Assembly (NCBI GenBank): GCA_947311745.1
Contig: CAMZLT010000066.1
Location: 1-14,746, forward strand
Length of the DNA: 14,746 bases
Reading direction: 5' to 3'
Source: an uncultured Flavobacteriaceae bacterium
GTDB taxonomy: Bacteria > Bacteroidota > Bacteroidia > Flavobacteriales > Flavobacteriaceae
Shown here: positions 1-8,484 of the stretch, piece by piece
Position numbering within the stretch: the stretch's first letter is position 1
How the letters are laid out: each line of letters starts with the position of its first letter
The notes under the pieces: model-generated
What the model was told of the DNA's origin: nothing
Seen by the model: the letters and a program-made list of their open reading frames with translations, nothing else
The model's database searches: none
Made by a program: the position numbers and the translations under genes

Positions 1-1401
1 CTCACCATTGTAAAGGAAAATAAAAAATTTGACCGTTTTAAAGGTCGTGTTATGTTTCCGATACACTCGATGAGTGGACGAATTTTAGGTTTTGGAGGAC
101 GAATATTACAAACCAATAAAAAAGCTGCCAAATACTTAAATTCTCCTGAAAGCGAAATTTACCATAAAAGTAAAGTCTTATACGGAATCCATTTTGCAAA
201 ACAAGCCATTGCTAAAGAGGATAATTGTTATATTGTAGAAGGATATACCGATGTTATTTCCTTTCATCAAAAAGGCATTACAAACACTGTTTCCTCATCA
301 GGAACAGCGTTAACTACCGAACAAATTCGATTAGTTAGCAGACTTACCAATACCATAACTGTATTATTTGATGGTGATGCAGCAGGAATTAGAGCTTCCA
401 TACGTGGAATTGATTTAATTTTAGAACAAGGCGTTAATGTAAAAGTAGTTGCATTTCCTGAAAACCAAGATCCAGACAGTTATGCAAAAAGCGTAAGCAA
501 AACAGAATTACAAGAATTCTTAACCGAAAACGCACAAGATTTTATCCAATTTAAAGTTTCCTTACTTTTAAAAGATGCCAAAAACGATCCTGTAAAAAAA
601 GCATCACTAATTAGAGATATTGTACAAAGTATTGCCAAGATACCAAGTGCTATACAACGCGAAATTTATATAAAAGAATGTGCAAACATTATGCAAATTA
701 CCGAAAAAGTTTTGTTTGCAGAACTGGCACAAATCCGAAATAAAAACGAAAAAGAACAAGATAAAAAAAACAAACACACCAAAAAACCACTAGAAATTGT
801 TTCGGAAAACAAACAAGCAACTGTCAAAATAAACCAACTAGAAATTCTAGAAAAACACCTTATCGAAATCCTATTATTATACGGAAACAAAGAAGCCGAT
901 TTTATAGATTATTTTGAAGAAGAAAACGAGGATGGCGAATTTGAAATCGTTAAAAAAATATATACCAATAAAATTTCAGAAGAAATATATTTACACCTGC
1001 AAGATGATGAAATTGAATTTAGTAACCCTGTTTTTAAAAACATTTATTTTGATATTATAAACCAATTAAACCAAGATAAACGCGTTTCTATCGAATATTT
1101 TATAAACCATCCTGACCCAGAAATTAACCAATTAGTTTCTGATATTTTTATGGAGGATGAACGCTATATTTTAAGCGATTGGGAACGCAAACACATTATT
1201 GTCAAACCAAAAGAAAAAGCAGTTTCTAAACTAGTAACCGATGCTATTTATAACCTAAGACGCATTTTAATCGAACAAAAAATAGCAAGTATCAAAACAA
1301 CTATTTTAGAAGCTCAAGACAAACGAACGGAATTAGAATTGGTAAAAAACTATACCAATCTTAAAAAATTATTATACGATAAATTACAACGTGTGGTGTA
1401 A
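1..1401 (+). CDS. dnaG: DNA primase, C-terminal part (N-terminus outside window)
   Basis: DnaG makes the RNA primers for replication. The frame is open from base 1, so the gene starts left of the window; the ATG at 52 is internal (FPIH, just after KGRV). The missing part is the CHC2-type zinc finger and the first half of the RNA-polymerase core. Visible from residue 1 of the fragment are the end of the core (DRFKGRVMFPIH, then GRILGFGGR), followed by the Toprim fold with its acidic motifs VEGYTD (about residues 79-84) and FDGDAAG (about 124-130), and FPENQDPDSYAK. The rest, about 250 residues, is Lys/Glu-rich and helical, as expected for the linker and the helicase-binding C-terminal domain. 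That tail is poorly conserved in the family and I recognise no motif in it. The gene ends TAA and a TatD gene follows after 3 bases, suggesting co-transcription. Identification is secure; only the start is unseen. Confidence 0.97.
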   Translation, partial: LTIVKENKKFDRFKGRVMFPIHSMSGRILGFGGRILQTNKKAAKYLNSPESEIYHKSKVLYGIHFAKQAIAKEDNCYIVEGYTDVISFHQKGITNTVSSSGTALTTEQIRLVSRLTNTITVLFDGDAAGIRASIRGIDLILEQGVNVKVVAFPENQDPDSYAKSVSKTELQEFLTENAQDFIQFKVSLLLKDAKNDPVKKASLIRDIVQSIAKIPSAIQREIYIKECANIMQITEKVLFAELAQIRNKNEKEQDKKNKHTKKPLEIVSENKQATVKINQLEILEKHLIEILLLYGNKEADFIDYFEEENEDGEFEIVKKIYTNKISEEIYLHLQDDEIEFSNPVFKNIYFDIINQLNQDKRVSIEYFINHPDPEINQLVSDIFMEDERYILSDWERKHIIVKPKEKAVSKLVTDAIYNLRRILIEQKIASIKTTILEAQDKRTELELVKNYTNLKKLLYDKLQRVV

Positions 1402-1404
1402 AGT

Positions 1405-2076
1405 ATGAGATACATAAACATACATACACATAAATTAAATATACACGAAAATACCTTTGAAATTTACAACAAAAAAATAACTGAAAATTTTACAAAACAG
1501 CATTTTTCAAGTGGTTTACATCCTTGGTTTATTACAGAAAAAAATATACAAACCGAATTTCAAATTTTAAAAACAGATTTAAACAATAAACATTGCATTG
1601 CCTTAGGCGAAATAGGTTTAGATAAACTAACAAACACCAGTTTTGAAATACAAAAAGAAGTTTTTAAAAAACAACTAGAACTAAACAAAAAAATTAAAAA
1701 ACCTGTAATTATACATTGTGTAAAATCCTTTCAAGAAATTATACAAATCACTAAAAAATACGATTATTCTTTTATAATTCACGGTTATAATAAAAAACAA
1801 GAACTCGCAAATCAATTACTAAAAAACGGATTTTATCTTTCTTTCGGAAAACAGCTACTAAGCAAAGAAAATTTACAACAAGTCTTTAAAAATACACCAA
1901 TAAACAAATTATTTTTAGAAACCGATGATGCCAAAATTTCCATTAAAAAAATATATAATATAGCTGCTGAAATTAAAAATATTCCGTTAGAATCTTTACT
2001 TTTGGCACTGCAAAATAATTTTAAAACCGTATTTTATGAATCCGAATTGGTTAGAACGAACCGAACTTTTAATTGA
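1405..2076 (+). CDS. TatD-family metal-dependent hydrolase
   Basis: This is a small (223 aa) TIM-barrel amidohydrolase of the TatD type. Family members are metal-dependent DNases or related phosphodiesterases. All the usual metal-ligand positions are present: HTH at residues 7-9, the GEIGLD motif with E69, PVIIHC with H104, IIHGY with H126 and ETDD with D174. GLHPW at 37-41 is another family hallmark. It is shorter than E. coli TatD (about 260 aa), which is usual for the short Bacteroidota branch. The ATG lies 3 bases after the dnaG stop, and the last 41 bases overlap the start of tcdA in another frame, so dnaG-tatD-tcdA probably form one transcript with coupled translation. Family assignment is firm. 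The exact substrate (DNA 3' ends, D-aminoacyl-tRNA or other) cannot be told from sequence, so no gene symbol is given. Confidence 0.92.
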   Translation: MRYINIHTHKLNIHENTFEIYNKKITENFTKQHFSSGLHPWFITEKNIQTEFQILKTDLNNKHCIALGEIGLDKLTNTSFEIQKEVFKKQLELNKKIKKPVIIHCVKSFQEIIQITKKYDYSFIIHGYNKKQELANQLLKNGFYLSFGKQLLSKENLQQVFKNTPINKLFLETDDAKISIKKIYNIAAEIKNIPLESLLLALQNNFKTVFYESELVRTNRTFN

Positions 2077-2755
2077 CGCAAAAGGCATTCAGAAATTGCA
2101 AAAAAGCACTATTCTAATTATAGGTCTTGGTGGTGTTGGCTCTTTTGCAGCCGAATTTTTAGTCCGAGCAGGAATCGGAAACCTAACCATTGTAGATGGC
2201 GATACCATAGATATAACAAATATTAATCGCCAATTACCTGCATTGCATTCCACTATAAAAAAATTAAAAGTAGATGTAGTTGCAGAGCGTTTATTAGATA
2301 TTAATCCGCTTTTAAAACTAAAAAAAATTCCGAAATTTCTTTCACCACAAGATGCTTACGACATTGTAGATAAAAAATACGATTACGTTTTAGACTGTAT
2401 TGACAGTGTAAAGCCAAAAATAAACTTACTAATTGCTGCCAAACGCAAAAAAGTAAAAATGGTTAGCTCGATGGGTGCTGGAGGTAAAATGGATGCTAGT
2501 AAAATTTTGGTTAGAGATATTCATAAAACAAAAAATTGTGCTCTTTCTAGAGTTCTTAAAAGAGAACTTAAAAAAGTTGGCATAGACAAAGGTATCCGCT
2601 GTGTTTTTTCTACCGAATTTCAAAATAAAAACAGCGTACAACTTACCGATGGTACAAACTATAAAAAATCCTTTTACGGAACTATTAGTTACATACCAGC
2701 ACTTTTCGGAATTCATATTGCTTCAGAAGTCATTACCAAATTACTTGCAAAATAG
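2036..2755 (+). CDS. tcdA: tRNA threonylcarbamoyladenosine dehydratase (TcdA, E1-like)
   Basis: TcdA uses ATP to cyclise t6A at position 37 of ANN-decoding tRNAs to ct6A. The protein (239 aa) is a ThiF/E1-like Rossmann enzyme. It opens with the subfamily signature WLERTELLID (residues 5-14), then the nucleotide-binding loop GLGGVGS (30-36), the acidic strand end VDGDTID (53-59), NINRQ with the ATP-site Arg (62-66) and DCIDSVKPK (120-128). Residues 144-160 (SSMGAGGKMDASKILVR) and 187-194 (IRCVFSTE) also match TcdA rather than ThiF or MoeB. No CxxC zinc pairs are seen, again as in TcdA. The ATG at 2036 lies inside the end of the tatD-like gene (41-base overlap); it is preferred because WLERTELL begins only four residues later, as in family members. 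The helper CsdA/CsdE genes are not in this window. Confidence 0.93.
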   Translation: MNPNWLERTELLIDAKGIQKLQKSTILIIGLGGVGSFAAEFLVRAGIGNLTIVDGDTIDITNINRQLPALHSTIKKLKVDVVAERLLDINPLLKLKKIPKFLSPQDAYDIVDKKYDYVLDCIDSVKPKINLLIAAKRKKVKMVSSMGAGGKMDASKILVRDIHKTKNCALSRVLKRELKKVGIDKGIRCVFSTEFQNKNSVQLTDGTNYKKSFYGTISYIPALFGIHIASEVITKLLAK

Positions 2756-2768
2756 TAAATATTAAAAC

Positions 2769-2776
2769 TATATTTG
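2769..2776 (+). promoter_or_regulatory. Probable polA promoter, -7 element TATATTTG
   Basis: TATATTTG matches the Bacteroidota sigma-A -7 consensus TAnnTTTG. A TTG at 2745-2747, inside the last codons of tcdA, lies 21 bases upstream and fits the -33 element. The predicted transcript would begin only about 10 bases before the polA ATG at 2792. The promoter call is by motif and position only. Confidence 0.65.
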
Positions 2777-2791
2777 CCTAAAACAAAATCC

Positions 2792-5623
2792 ATGCAAAAA
2801 AAACGTCTTTTTTTACTCGATGCTTACGCTTTAATTTTTAGAGGATATTACGCTTTAATAAAAAATCCAAGAATTAATTCAAAAGGAATGGATACTTCGG
2901 CGATTTTAGGTTTTATGAATTCACTTTTAGACGTGATTCGTAGAGAAAAACCTGACTTATTAGCCGTTGCTTTTGACAAAGGAGGTTCGCATGCAAGAAC
3001 CGAAGCCTTAGTTAGTTACAAAGCAAATAGACAAGAAACTCCTGAAGGAATAAAAATAGCAGTACCATATATTCATAAAATTTTGGAAGCCATGCAAATT
3101 CCGATAGTAGAAGTAGAAGGTTATGAAGCAGATGACTTAATAGGAACACTTGCAAAACAAGCCGAAAAACAAGATTATCAAGTATTTATGGTAACACCAG
3201 ATAAAGACTTTGCACAATTGGTTTCGGAAAATATTTTTATGTACAAACCTGCTAGAATGGGTAACGGAATTGAAATTTGGGATGTTGAAAAGGTAAAAGA
3301 AAAATTTGAAATTGAACATCCGTTACAAGTAATTGATTACCTTGGTATGATGGGTGATGCTGTTGATAATATTCCTGGATTGCCTGGTGTTGGCGATAAA
3401 ACCGCAAAAAAATTCTTAAAACAATACGGCTCAATGGAAAACCTTTTAGCAAACACAGCTGACCTAAAAGGAAAAATGAAAGAAAAAGTAGAAGCCAATA
3501 AAGAACTCGGACTTCTATCCAAACAACTAGCCACAATTATGCTGGATTGTCCTGTGGAATTTCACGAGGAAAACTACAAACTTTCCCAACCAAATTTTGA
3601 CGAAGTACAGCAATTGTTTCAAGAATTGGAATTTAGAAGAATGTGGGAAACCATGCAACGTATTTTTAGAGTAAACCAACAAAAAACAGATACTTCTACT
3701 TCTGAAAAACCTAAAAAAAGTACCAAAAAACAAGAAAATACAGGACAACTAGATTTATTTGCTCAATTTGACGAAGCGAATGAAACAACCGAAAATTTAG
3801 GTTCTACTTTTAAAACTTTAGAGAATACCGAACATTTTTATCAAACACTAGAAACACCCGTATCCAGAAAACTATTCCTAAAGAAATTACTACAACAAAA
3901 ATCGGTTTGTTTTGACACCGAAACAACAAGTCTAAACACTTTAGAAGCAGAACTTGTAGGAATTGCATTTTCTTACGAAAAAGGAAAAGGATACTACATT
4001 CCATTTCCTGAAAATAAAGACGAAGCACAAGTACTTATCGAAGAACTTCGTCCGTTTTTTGAAAACGAAAACATCGAAAAAATAGCTCAAAACATAAAAT
4101 ACGACACCAAAGTATTGCATAAATACAACTTACAGGTAAAAGGAAAGTATTTTGACACCATGATTGCACATTATTTATTGCAACCAGATATGCGTCATAA
4201 TATGGATGTACTTGCCGAAACGTATTTGAATTATCATCCGTTATCTATTGAAAAATTAATCGGAAAAAAAGGTAAAAATCAAAAATCCATGCGAAGCGTA
4301 GATTTAAAACAAATTACCGAATATGCTGTTGAGGATGCAGATATTACCTTTCAATTAAAAGAAATATTTGCTAAAAAATTACAAGAGAAAAAAGTAGAAA
4401 AACTATTCCAAAATATTGAAACACCATTAATTTCGGTATTAGCAAAAATGGAATTAGAAGGCATAAATTTGGATATAGACTTTTTAAAATCTTTAGAAAA
4501 AGAGCTAAATAAAGATATTTTATCGTTACAAAACAACATTTACCAAACTGCAAACCAAGAATTTAATTTAGCATCGCCAAAACAATTAGGCATTGTACTT
4601 TTTGAGCATTTAAAACTAGTTGAAAAACCTAAAAAAACCAAAACAGGACAATATGCAACTGGCGAAGAAATTCTTTCTAAACTGGCAAAAGAGCACGAAA
4701 TTGTTCGCAATATTTTAACTTGGCGAGGTTTGGTAAAACTAAAAAACACCTACATTGAAGCTTTACCAAAATTAGTAGATACAAAAACTGGTAGAATCCA
4801 CACTACATATATGCAAACTGTTGCTGCAACTGGCAGGTTAAGTTCTGTAAACCCGAATTTACAAAACATTCCTATCCGAACCGAACGAGGACGACAAGTA
4901 CGAAAAGCATTTATTGCAAGAGATGCAAATTACACACTACTAGCAGCAGATTATTCGCAAATTGAACTGCGGTTAATTGCCGAAATGAGTGGTGATGAAA
5001 CCATGAAACAAAGTTTTATTAATGGCGAAGATATCCATAAAGCAACCGCTGCTAAAATATTTGATATTCCGTTAGAACAAGTTACCAAAGAGCAACGTAG
5101 CCAAGCAAAAACGGTTAATTTCGGAATAATTTATGGCGTTTCGGCATTTGGACTAAGCCAACAAACCAACCTCAGCCGCAAAGAAGCAAAAGTACTTATC
5201 GATGCGTACTACGAAACGTATCCAACATTAAAAGAATACATATCCAAACAAGTAAATCTAGCAAGAGAGCAAGGTTATGTAGAAACTCTTTTGGGAAGGC
5301 GTAGGTATTTAAAAAACATAAATTCAAACAATAGTATTGTACGCTCTGGCGATGAACGAAATGCTGTAAATGCTCCTATCCAAGGTACTGCTGCAGATAT
5401 TATTAAAATTGCTATGATTAAAATTCAAGCAATTTTAGAAAAAGGCAATTACAAAACCAAAATGTTGCTACAAGTACACGATGAATTAGTTTTTGATGTA
5501 CACAATTCCGAATTAGAAACACTAAAACCTATCTTAAAAACCGAAATGGAAAATGCATATAAACTTAGCATTCCGCTTATTGTAGATATTGACCAAGGCG
5601 AAAATTGGTTGGATGCACATTAA
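2792..5623 (+). CDS. polA: DNA polymerase I
   Basis: This is full-length Pol I (943 aa from the ATG at 2792), for Okazaki-fragment processing and repair. The N-terminal 5'-3' nuclease is about residues 1-290 (DAYALIFRGYYAL, EGYEADD, TPDKDFAQLV, GDAVDNIPGLPGVGDKTA). A charged linker of about 295-340 follows. The 3'-5' exonuclease spans about 355-525 and keeps its catalytic motifs: FDTET (D375, E377), QNIKYD and YAVEDAD, so proofreading should be active. The polymerase domain fills the rest, with motif A AADYSQIELR (D720), motif B RSQAKTVNFGIIYG (K773) and motif C VHDELVFD (D897, E898). An in-frame TTG at 2774 would add six residues but overlaps the predicted -7 element, so the ATG is chosen. 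The linker carries QLDLF at residues 319-323, a consensus beta-clamp-binding peptide. The next gene is convergent, 26 bases away. Confidence 0.98.
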   Translation: MQKKRLFLLDAYALIFRGYYALIKNPRINSKGMDTSAILGFMNSLLDVIRREKPDLLAVAFDKGGSHARTEALVSYKANRQETPEGIKIAVPYIHKILEAMQIPIVEVEGYEADDLIGTLAKQAEKQDYQVFMVTPDKDFAQLVSENIFMYKPARMGNGIEIWDVEKVKEKFEIEHPLQVIDYLGMMGDAVDNIPGLPGVGDKTAKKFLKQYGSMENLLANTADLKGKMKEKVEANKELGLLSKQLATIMLDCPVEFHEENYKLSQPNFDEVQQLFQELEFRRMWETMQRIFRVNQQKTDTSTSEKPKKSTKKQENTGQLDLFAQFDEANETTENLGSTFKTLENTEHFYQTLETPVSRKLFLKKLLQQKSVCFDTETTSLNTLEAELVGIAFSYEKGKGYYIPFPENKDEAQVLIEELRPFFENENIEKIAQNIKYDTKVLHKYNLQVKGKYFDTMIAHYLLQPDMRHNMDVLAETYLNYHPLSIEKLIGKKGKNQKSMRSVDLKQITEYAVEDADITFQLKEIFAKKLQEKKVEKLFQNIETPLISVLAKMELEGINLDIDFLKSLEKELNKDILSLQNNIYQTANQEFNLASPKQLGIVLFEHLKLVEKPKKTKTGQYATGEEILSKLAKEHEIVRNILTWRGLVKLKNTYIEALPKLVDTKTGRIHTTYMQTVAATGRLSSVNPNLQNIPIRTERGRQVRKAFIARDANYTLLAADYSQIELRLIAEMSGDETMKQSFINGEDIHKATAAKIFDIPLEQVTKEQRSQAKTVNFGIIYGVSAFGLSQQTNLSRKEAKVLIDAYYETYPTLKEYISKQVNLAREQGYVETLLGRRRYLKNINSNNSIVRSGDERNAVNAPIQGTAADIIKIAMIKIQAILEKGNYKTKMLLQVHDELVFDVHNSELETLKPILKTEMENAYKLSIPLIVDIDQGENWLDAH
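3746..3760 (+). other. Beta-clamp-binding motif QLDLF coded inside polA
   Basis: These five codons encode QLDLF, an exact match to the QL(S/D)LF consensus for binding the bacterial sliding clamp. It sits in the low-complexity linker between the 5' nuclease and the 3'-5' exonuclease domains, where a flexible peptide would be exposed. Clamp binding is inferred from the motif alone. Confidence 0.6.
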
Positions 5624-5649
5624 ACCAAATCACACAATAAATTAACTGC

Positions 5650-8391
5650 TTATTTTTTTACAAATTTCTTAATTACTGTTTGGTTATTGCTTTCTAATTT
5701 AACAAAATAAACACCTACACTTAAATTTGAAATATTTGTTTTCGTTTTTAGTGCATTAACTTTTTGTTTATTATAAACCTGTGTTCCTTGAACATTATAG
5801 ATAGTATAATATACCGTATCATCTAAATTTGCAATTGTAAAAATTAAAATATCTTTTGCTGGATTAGGATAAATAGAGAAAGAATGTAGTATGTTTTCCG
5901 AAATACTTAAAGCTTCATTATCTAAATAATTTGGTATATTATCACCGTCCGTATCATCATCTAAAAGGTTATAATTTCCATTTGTATCTTCATTTAAAGA
6001 TAAAATACCATCGCCATCATCATCGTTATCTAAATAATTTGGTATTTGATCGCCATCGGTATCTAAATACGAATTAACATTCGCTCTTCCTGTATCTACA
6101 GCTTCAACATTGGTTAAAACATAATCACCGTCATCATCTTCATCTAAAAAATCTGGTATGTTATCACCATCTGTATCATCATCTCCAAAATTACCATTGC
6201 CGTTAAGATCCTCATTTAATGATGGGATATTATCTAAATCATAATCTGCGGTACAATCTATAACAGCAAGTAGTACGGAACTTAATGTAACAGCACCTGT
6301 TGTATTATCAATTTCTTGAAAATAGATAGTTTGCGTATTTGAGGTATTTACAAAATTACCTATTGCAATTCCGTTTGTATTATTAATAGCATCGTCTTCT
6401 GTTGGATAAACACTATAAACATTGCCGTTTGCTGTATCTGGAGCAAAATGTGCAACGACTTCATTTAAATCAAAAGTTGCAAAGCCATCCGCATCGTCAT
6501 CACATATAATATATTGGTAATCTGGATGATTTTGCACAGGAGTAAAACGCCAAGCTTCATTGTGAGCTTCCCAATCCCCTGTATTTCTATTTGCAGGGAA
6601 ATACGCTTCTTGACCTCCAATATTTTGAATACCTACAACTGCATTACCACTATTCCAAGTATTACAAACATTACGATCTTTTATTTGTACATCTATAAAA
6701 TTATAGGTTTCGTAAATAATTATTTGATTTGCTGAAGTTGTTGTAGTACAATTGTACAATGCCACATCATCAAAAAACAATACAAATTTTCTAAATGGTG
6801 CTGCACCAATAAAACCATATACTTGCGAACCTCCTGCTGTGTCATAATAATCTTGATAAGCTCCTAAAATAGCATTATCTACATCGTTTGCATTTGGTAA
6901 TACACCTGAAATTGACCAAGGACAAAAATTATTTTCATCCTCACTATCAAAAGAAAGCACACTATTTGTACCTATAATTACTTGAGAATAATCGTGTCCG
7001 AAAAAATTAAAAGTAAACCCTAAATTTACATATGCTGAATATGCATCATCTAAATTAAACGTATTTGCAAGTGGTTGGCTATATAATTGATATGGCAATG
7101 GATTTACATTGTAAGGAAAAGCTGTTGCTGAAAAATTTAAAGTCGTAAAACTGTATGGTTCAGTCCAAGCACTAAACGCATCCGTAGCACATAAATGTCG
7201 CACATAAAAATTATACGTTGTATTTGCATCTAGCCCTGAAACTATATAAGAACCTTGATTTACAAGTACACCATTTCCTGTAGGAGTTTGACCATCTAAA
7301 ACGACTTCAACTTCCCAAATATAATCGTTTAAAGGATTTGTATTTCCCCAACTTAATTCTGCACTATTTTCGGTTATATTACTTGCATTTAAAGGATTTG
7401 GTCTACTACAACCAAAACTATTAACACTAATTTCTAAGGTTGTAAAAGCAACACAACCACTATTCATGTTTTGTACTCGTACATAAAGCACTTGTGTTTC
7501 ACTTACAGATACATACGTATAATTTACATTATTTACACCATTTAAAGCATCCTCATTTGTTAGATGATAGGTTACTTGTAAATTAATATTGGATTGATTA
7601 CCTATAATTTCATCATTTTTAGTACCTAAATCAAAGGTATCACCAACAACACCGTCTATCACTAAAGGCGTTGGTTCTATTGCATAAACATATTCATTTA
7701 CAAAAACTTGAAAAGAAAAAATTTCAAAACTATTATCGGTTGCATTCTCTCTACGTGCATAAATTCTATCTAAATGATCTACTATTGCTATAGCGTTATT
7801 TATTTCATTAATCGCATTATTTGCATCATTATAATTTGCATAATAATCAATAATATAATCCGAATTATTCAAACCATTTAGCACTTCGTTATCTTTAATA
7901 CGTAAATCTACTGTTGCAGAATTGTTTGGATTATCTGCACAAACTACAATATTTGTTAAAAAAGTACTTGCATCTATATAAACATCTTGCTGTAAATTTA
8001 AAAGGTAAGCATCATTTGTAGTTGTTATTAATGTTACATCAGAATCAAAATGAATTAAACCTGAACCTTGCGGAATACCTTGATTATTAAGGTCATCTTG
8101 TGTTAAAACATAAGAAGTGGTATATATCCAAGTTTCATTAGTTTCTAGAATAGTATTACCATTGGTATCACCACTTTGGTATTGTAATATTGGAATACCA
8201 GTAGGTGCTGAAAAATCAATTTGATTAAACGATTCATTTCCGTAAGGAATAATTTCTAAAGTATAGTTAACAACATCGCCAACTTGACTTATATTCTGGA
8301 GATCTGCACTAAAAATCCATTCGATTTGTTGTGCTTGTAAATTTGTAAATCCTAAAATTAAGGCTACTACTAAAGTGTAAATTTGTTTCAT
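5650..8391 (-). CDS. Secreted multi-domain protein with T9SS sorting tail
   Basis: This 913-residue exported protein is probably a cell-surface or released adhesin-like protein. Residues 1-20 are a signal peptide (basic MK, hydrophobic core, LQA before QQ). About 30-130 resembles the repeat-type domain with 'GDTNGNTILETNETWIYT'. Two modules at about 147-325, and a third at about 630-715, share the pattern tFDL ... YH/Y ... dA-NN-N ... qtlYvRv, common in flavobacterial surface proteins. A fibronectin type III domain covers about 325-418 (CSRP start, LSW, SGLDANTTYNFYVRHLC). A beta-rich domain of about 420-625 follows (GFTFNFFGHDYSQ, WRFTPV). About 715-830 is Asp/Asn-rich with repeats of DTDGDnIPnyLD, like calcium-binding thrombospondin type 3 repeats. 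The C-terminus (about 840-913) is a T9SS type A sorting domain: FSIYPNPAKD, YTIYNVQG, GVYFVKL and KKFVKK. No catalytic domain is recognised. Function beyond secretion by T9SS is unknown. Confidence 0.93.
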   Translation of the reverse strand: MKQIYTLVVALILGFTNLQAQQIEWIFSADLQNISQVGDVVNYTLEIIPYGNESFNQIDFSAPTGIPILQYQSGDTNGNTILETNETWIYTTSYVLTQDDLNNQGIPQGSGLIHFDSDVTLITTTNDAYLLNLQQDVYIDASTFLTNIVVCADNPNNSATVDLRIKDNEVLNGLNNSDYIIDYYANYNDANNAINEINNAIAIVDHLDRIYARRENATDNSFEIFSFQVFVNEYVYAIEPTPLVIDGVVGDTFDLGTKNDEIIGNQSNINLQVTYHLTNEDALNGVNNVNYTYVSVSETQVLYVRVQNMNSGCVAFTTLEISVNSFGCSRPNPLNASNITENSAELSWGNTNPLNDYIWEVEVVLDGQTPTGNGVLVNQGSYIVSGLDANTTYNFYVRHLCATDAFSAWTEPYSFTTLNFSATAFPYNVNPLPYQLYSQPLANTFNLDDAYSAYVNLGFTFNFFGHDYSQVIIGTNSVLSFDSEDENNFCPWSISGVLPNANDVDNAILGAYQDYYDTAGGSQVYGFIGAAPFRKFVLFFDDVALYNCTTTTSANQIIIYETYNFIDVQIKDRNVCNTWNSGNAVVGIQNIGGQEAYFPANRNTGDWEAHNEAWRFTPVQNHPDYQYIICDDDADGFATFDLNEVVAHFAPDTANGNVYSVYPTEDDAINNTNGIAIGNFVNTSNTQTIYFQEIDNTTGAVTLSSVLLAVIDCTADYDLDNIPSLNEDLNGNGNFGDDDTDGDNIPDFLDEDDDGDYVLTNVEAVDTGRANVNSYLDTDGDQIPNYLDNDDDGDGILSLNEDTNGNYNLLDDDTDGDNIPNYLDNEALSISENILHSFSIYPNPAKDILIFTIANLDDTVYYTIYNVQGTQVYNKQKVNALKTKTNISNLSVGVYFVKLESNNQTVIKKFVKK
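5920..6250 (-). repeat. Asp-rich calcium-binding-type repeat region
   Basis: Within the secreted protein, this stretch encodes several imperfect copies of DTDGDxIPxxLDxDDDGD with spacers such as LNEDxNGN. At DNA level TCTAAATAATTTGGTAT recurs exactly at 5931-5947 and 6029-6045 (+ strand reading). The repeats are a coding array of the thrombospondin type 3 / EF-hand-like kind, not a CRISPR array. Confidence 0.8.
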
Positions 8392-8457
8392 TTTATTGTT
8401 ATTTAATCATCAATGATAAAAAAAACAATAAAATCTACCGCTTTTTTATATATCTTA

Positions 8458-8465
8458 CAAAGATA
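8458..8465 (-). promoter_or_regulatory. Probable promoter (-7 TATCTTTG) of the T9SS-protein gene
   Basis: Read on the - strand, TATCTTTG matches TAnnTTTG and lies about 67 bases before the ATG at 8391, which predicts a leader of about 60 bases. A small dyad TATCTT/AAGATA (8451-8456 with 8460-8465) overlaps it. No clear -33 TTG is found at the expected spacing. Confidence 0.5.
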
Positions 8466-8484
8466 GTAATTTCAATACAAGTAA

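Noticed and set aside
52..54. ATG at 52 as the real start of the primase
   Set aside because: The frame is open to base 1 with primase core sequence (DRFKGRV) before the ATG, so the gene is simply cut by the window edge.
2429..2716. Open frames on the strand opposite tcdA, polA and other genes
   Set aside because: They lie wholly within well-supported genes, resemble no family and follow the composition of the complementary strand.
2774..2791. TTG start adding six residues to PolA
   Set aside because: The TTG is part of the predicted -7 promoter element, and the ATG at 2792 starts right before the conserved RLFLLDAYAL stretch.
5605..5628. Terminator hairpin after polA (TTGGTT with AACCAA)
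   Set aside because: Six weak pairs with a 12-base loop and no T-run directly after it; not enough for a call.
5920..6250. CRISPR-like or tandem DNA repeat
   Set aside because: Repeats are imperfect, in frame and encode Asp-rich protein units; there are no regular spacers.
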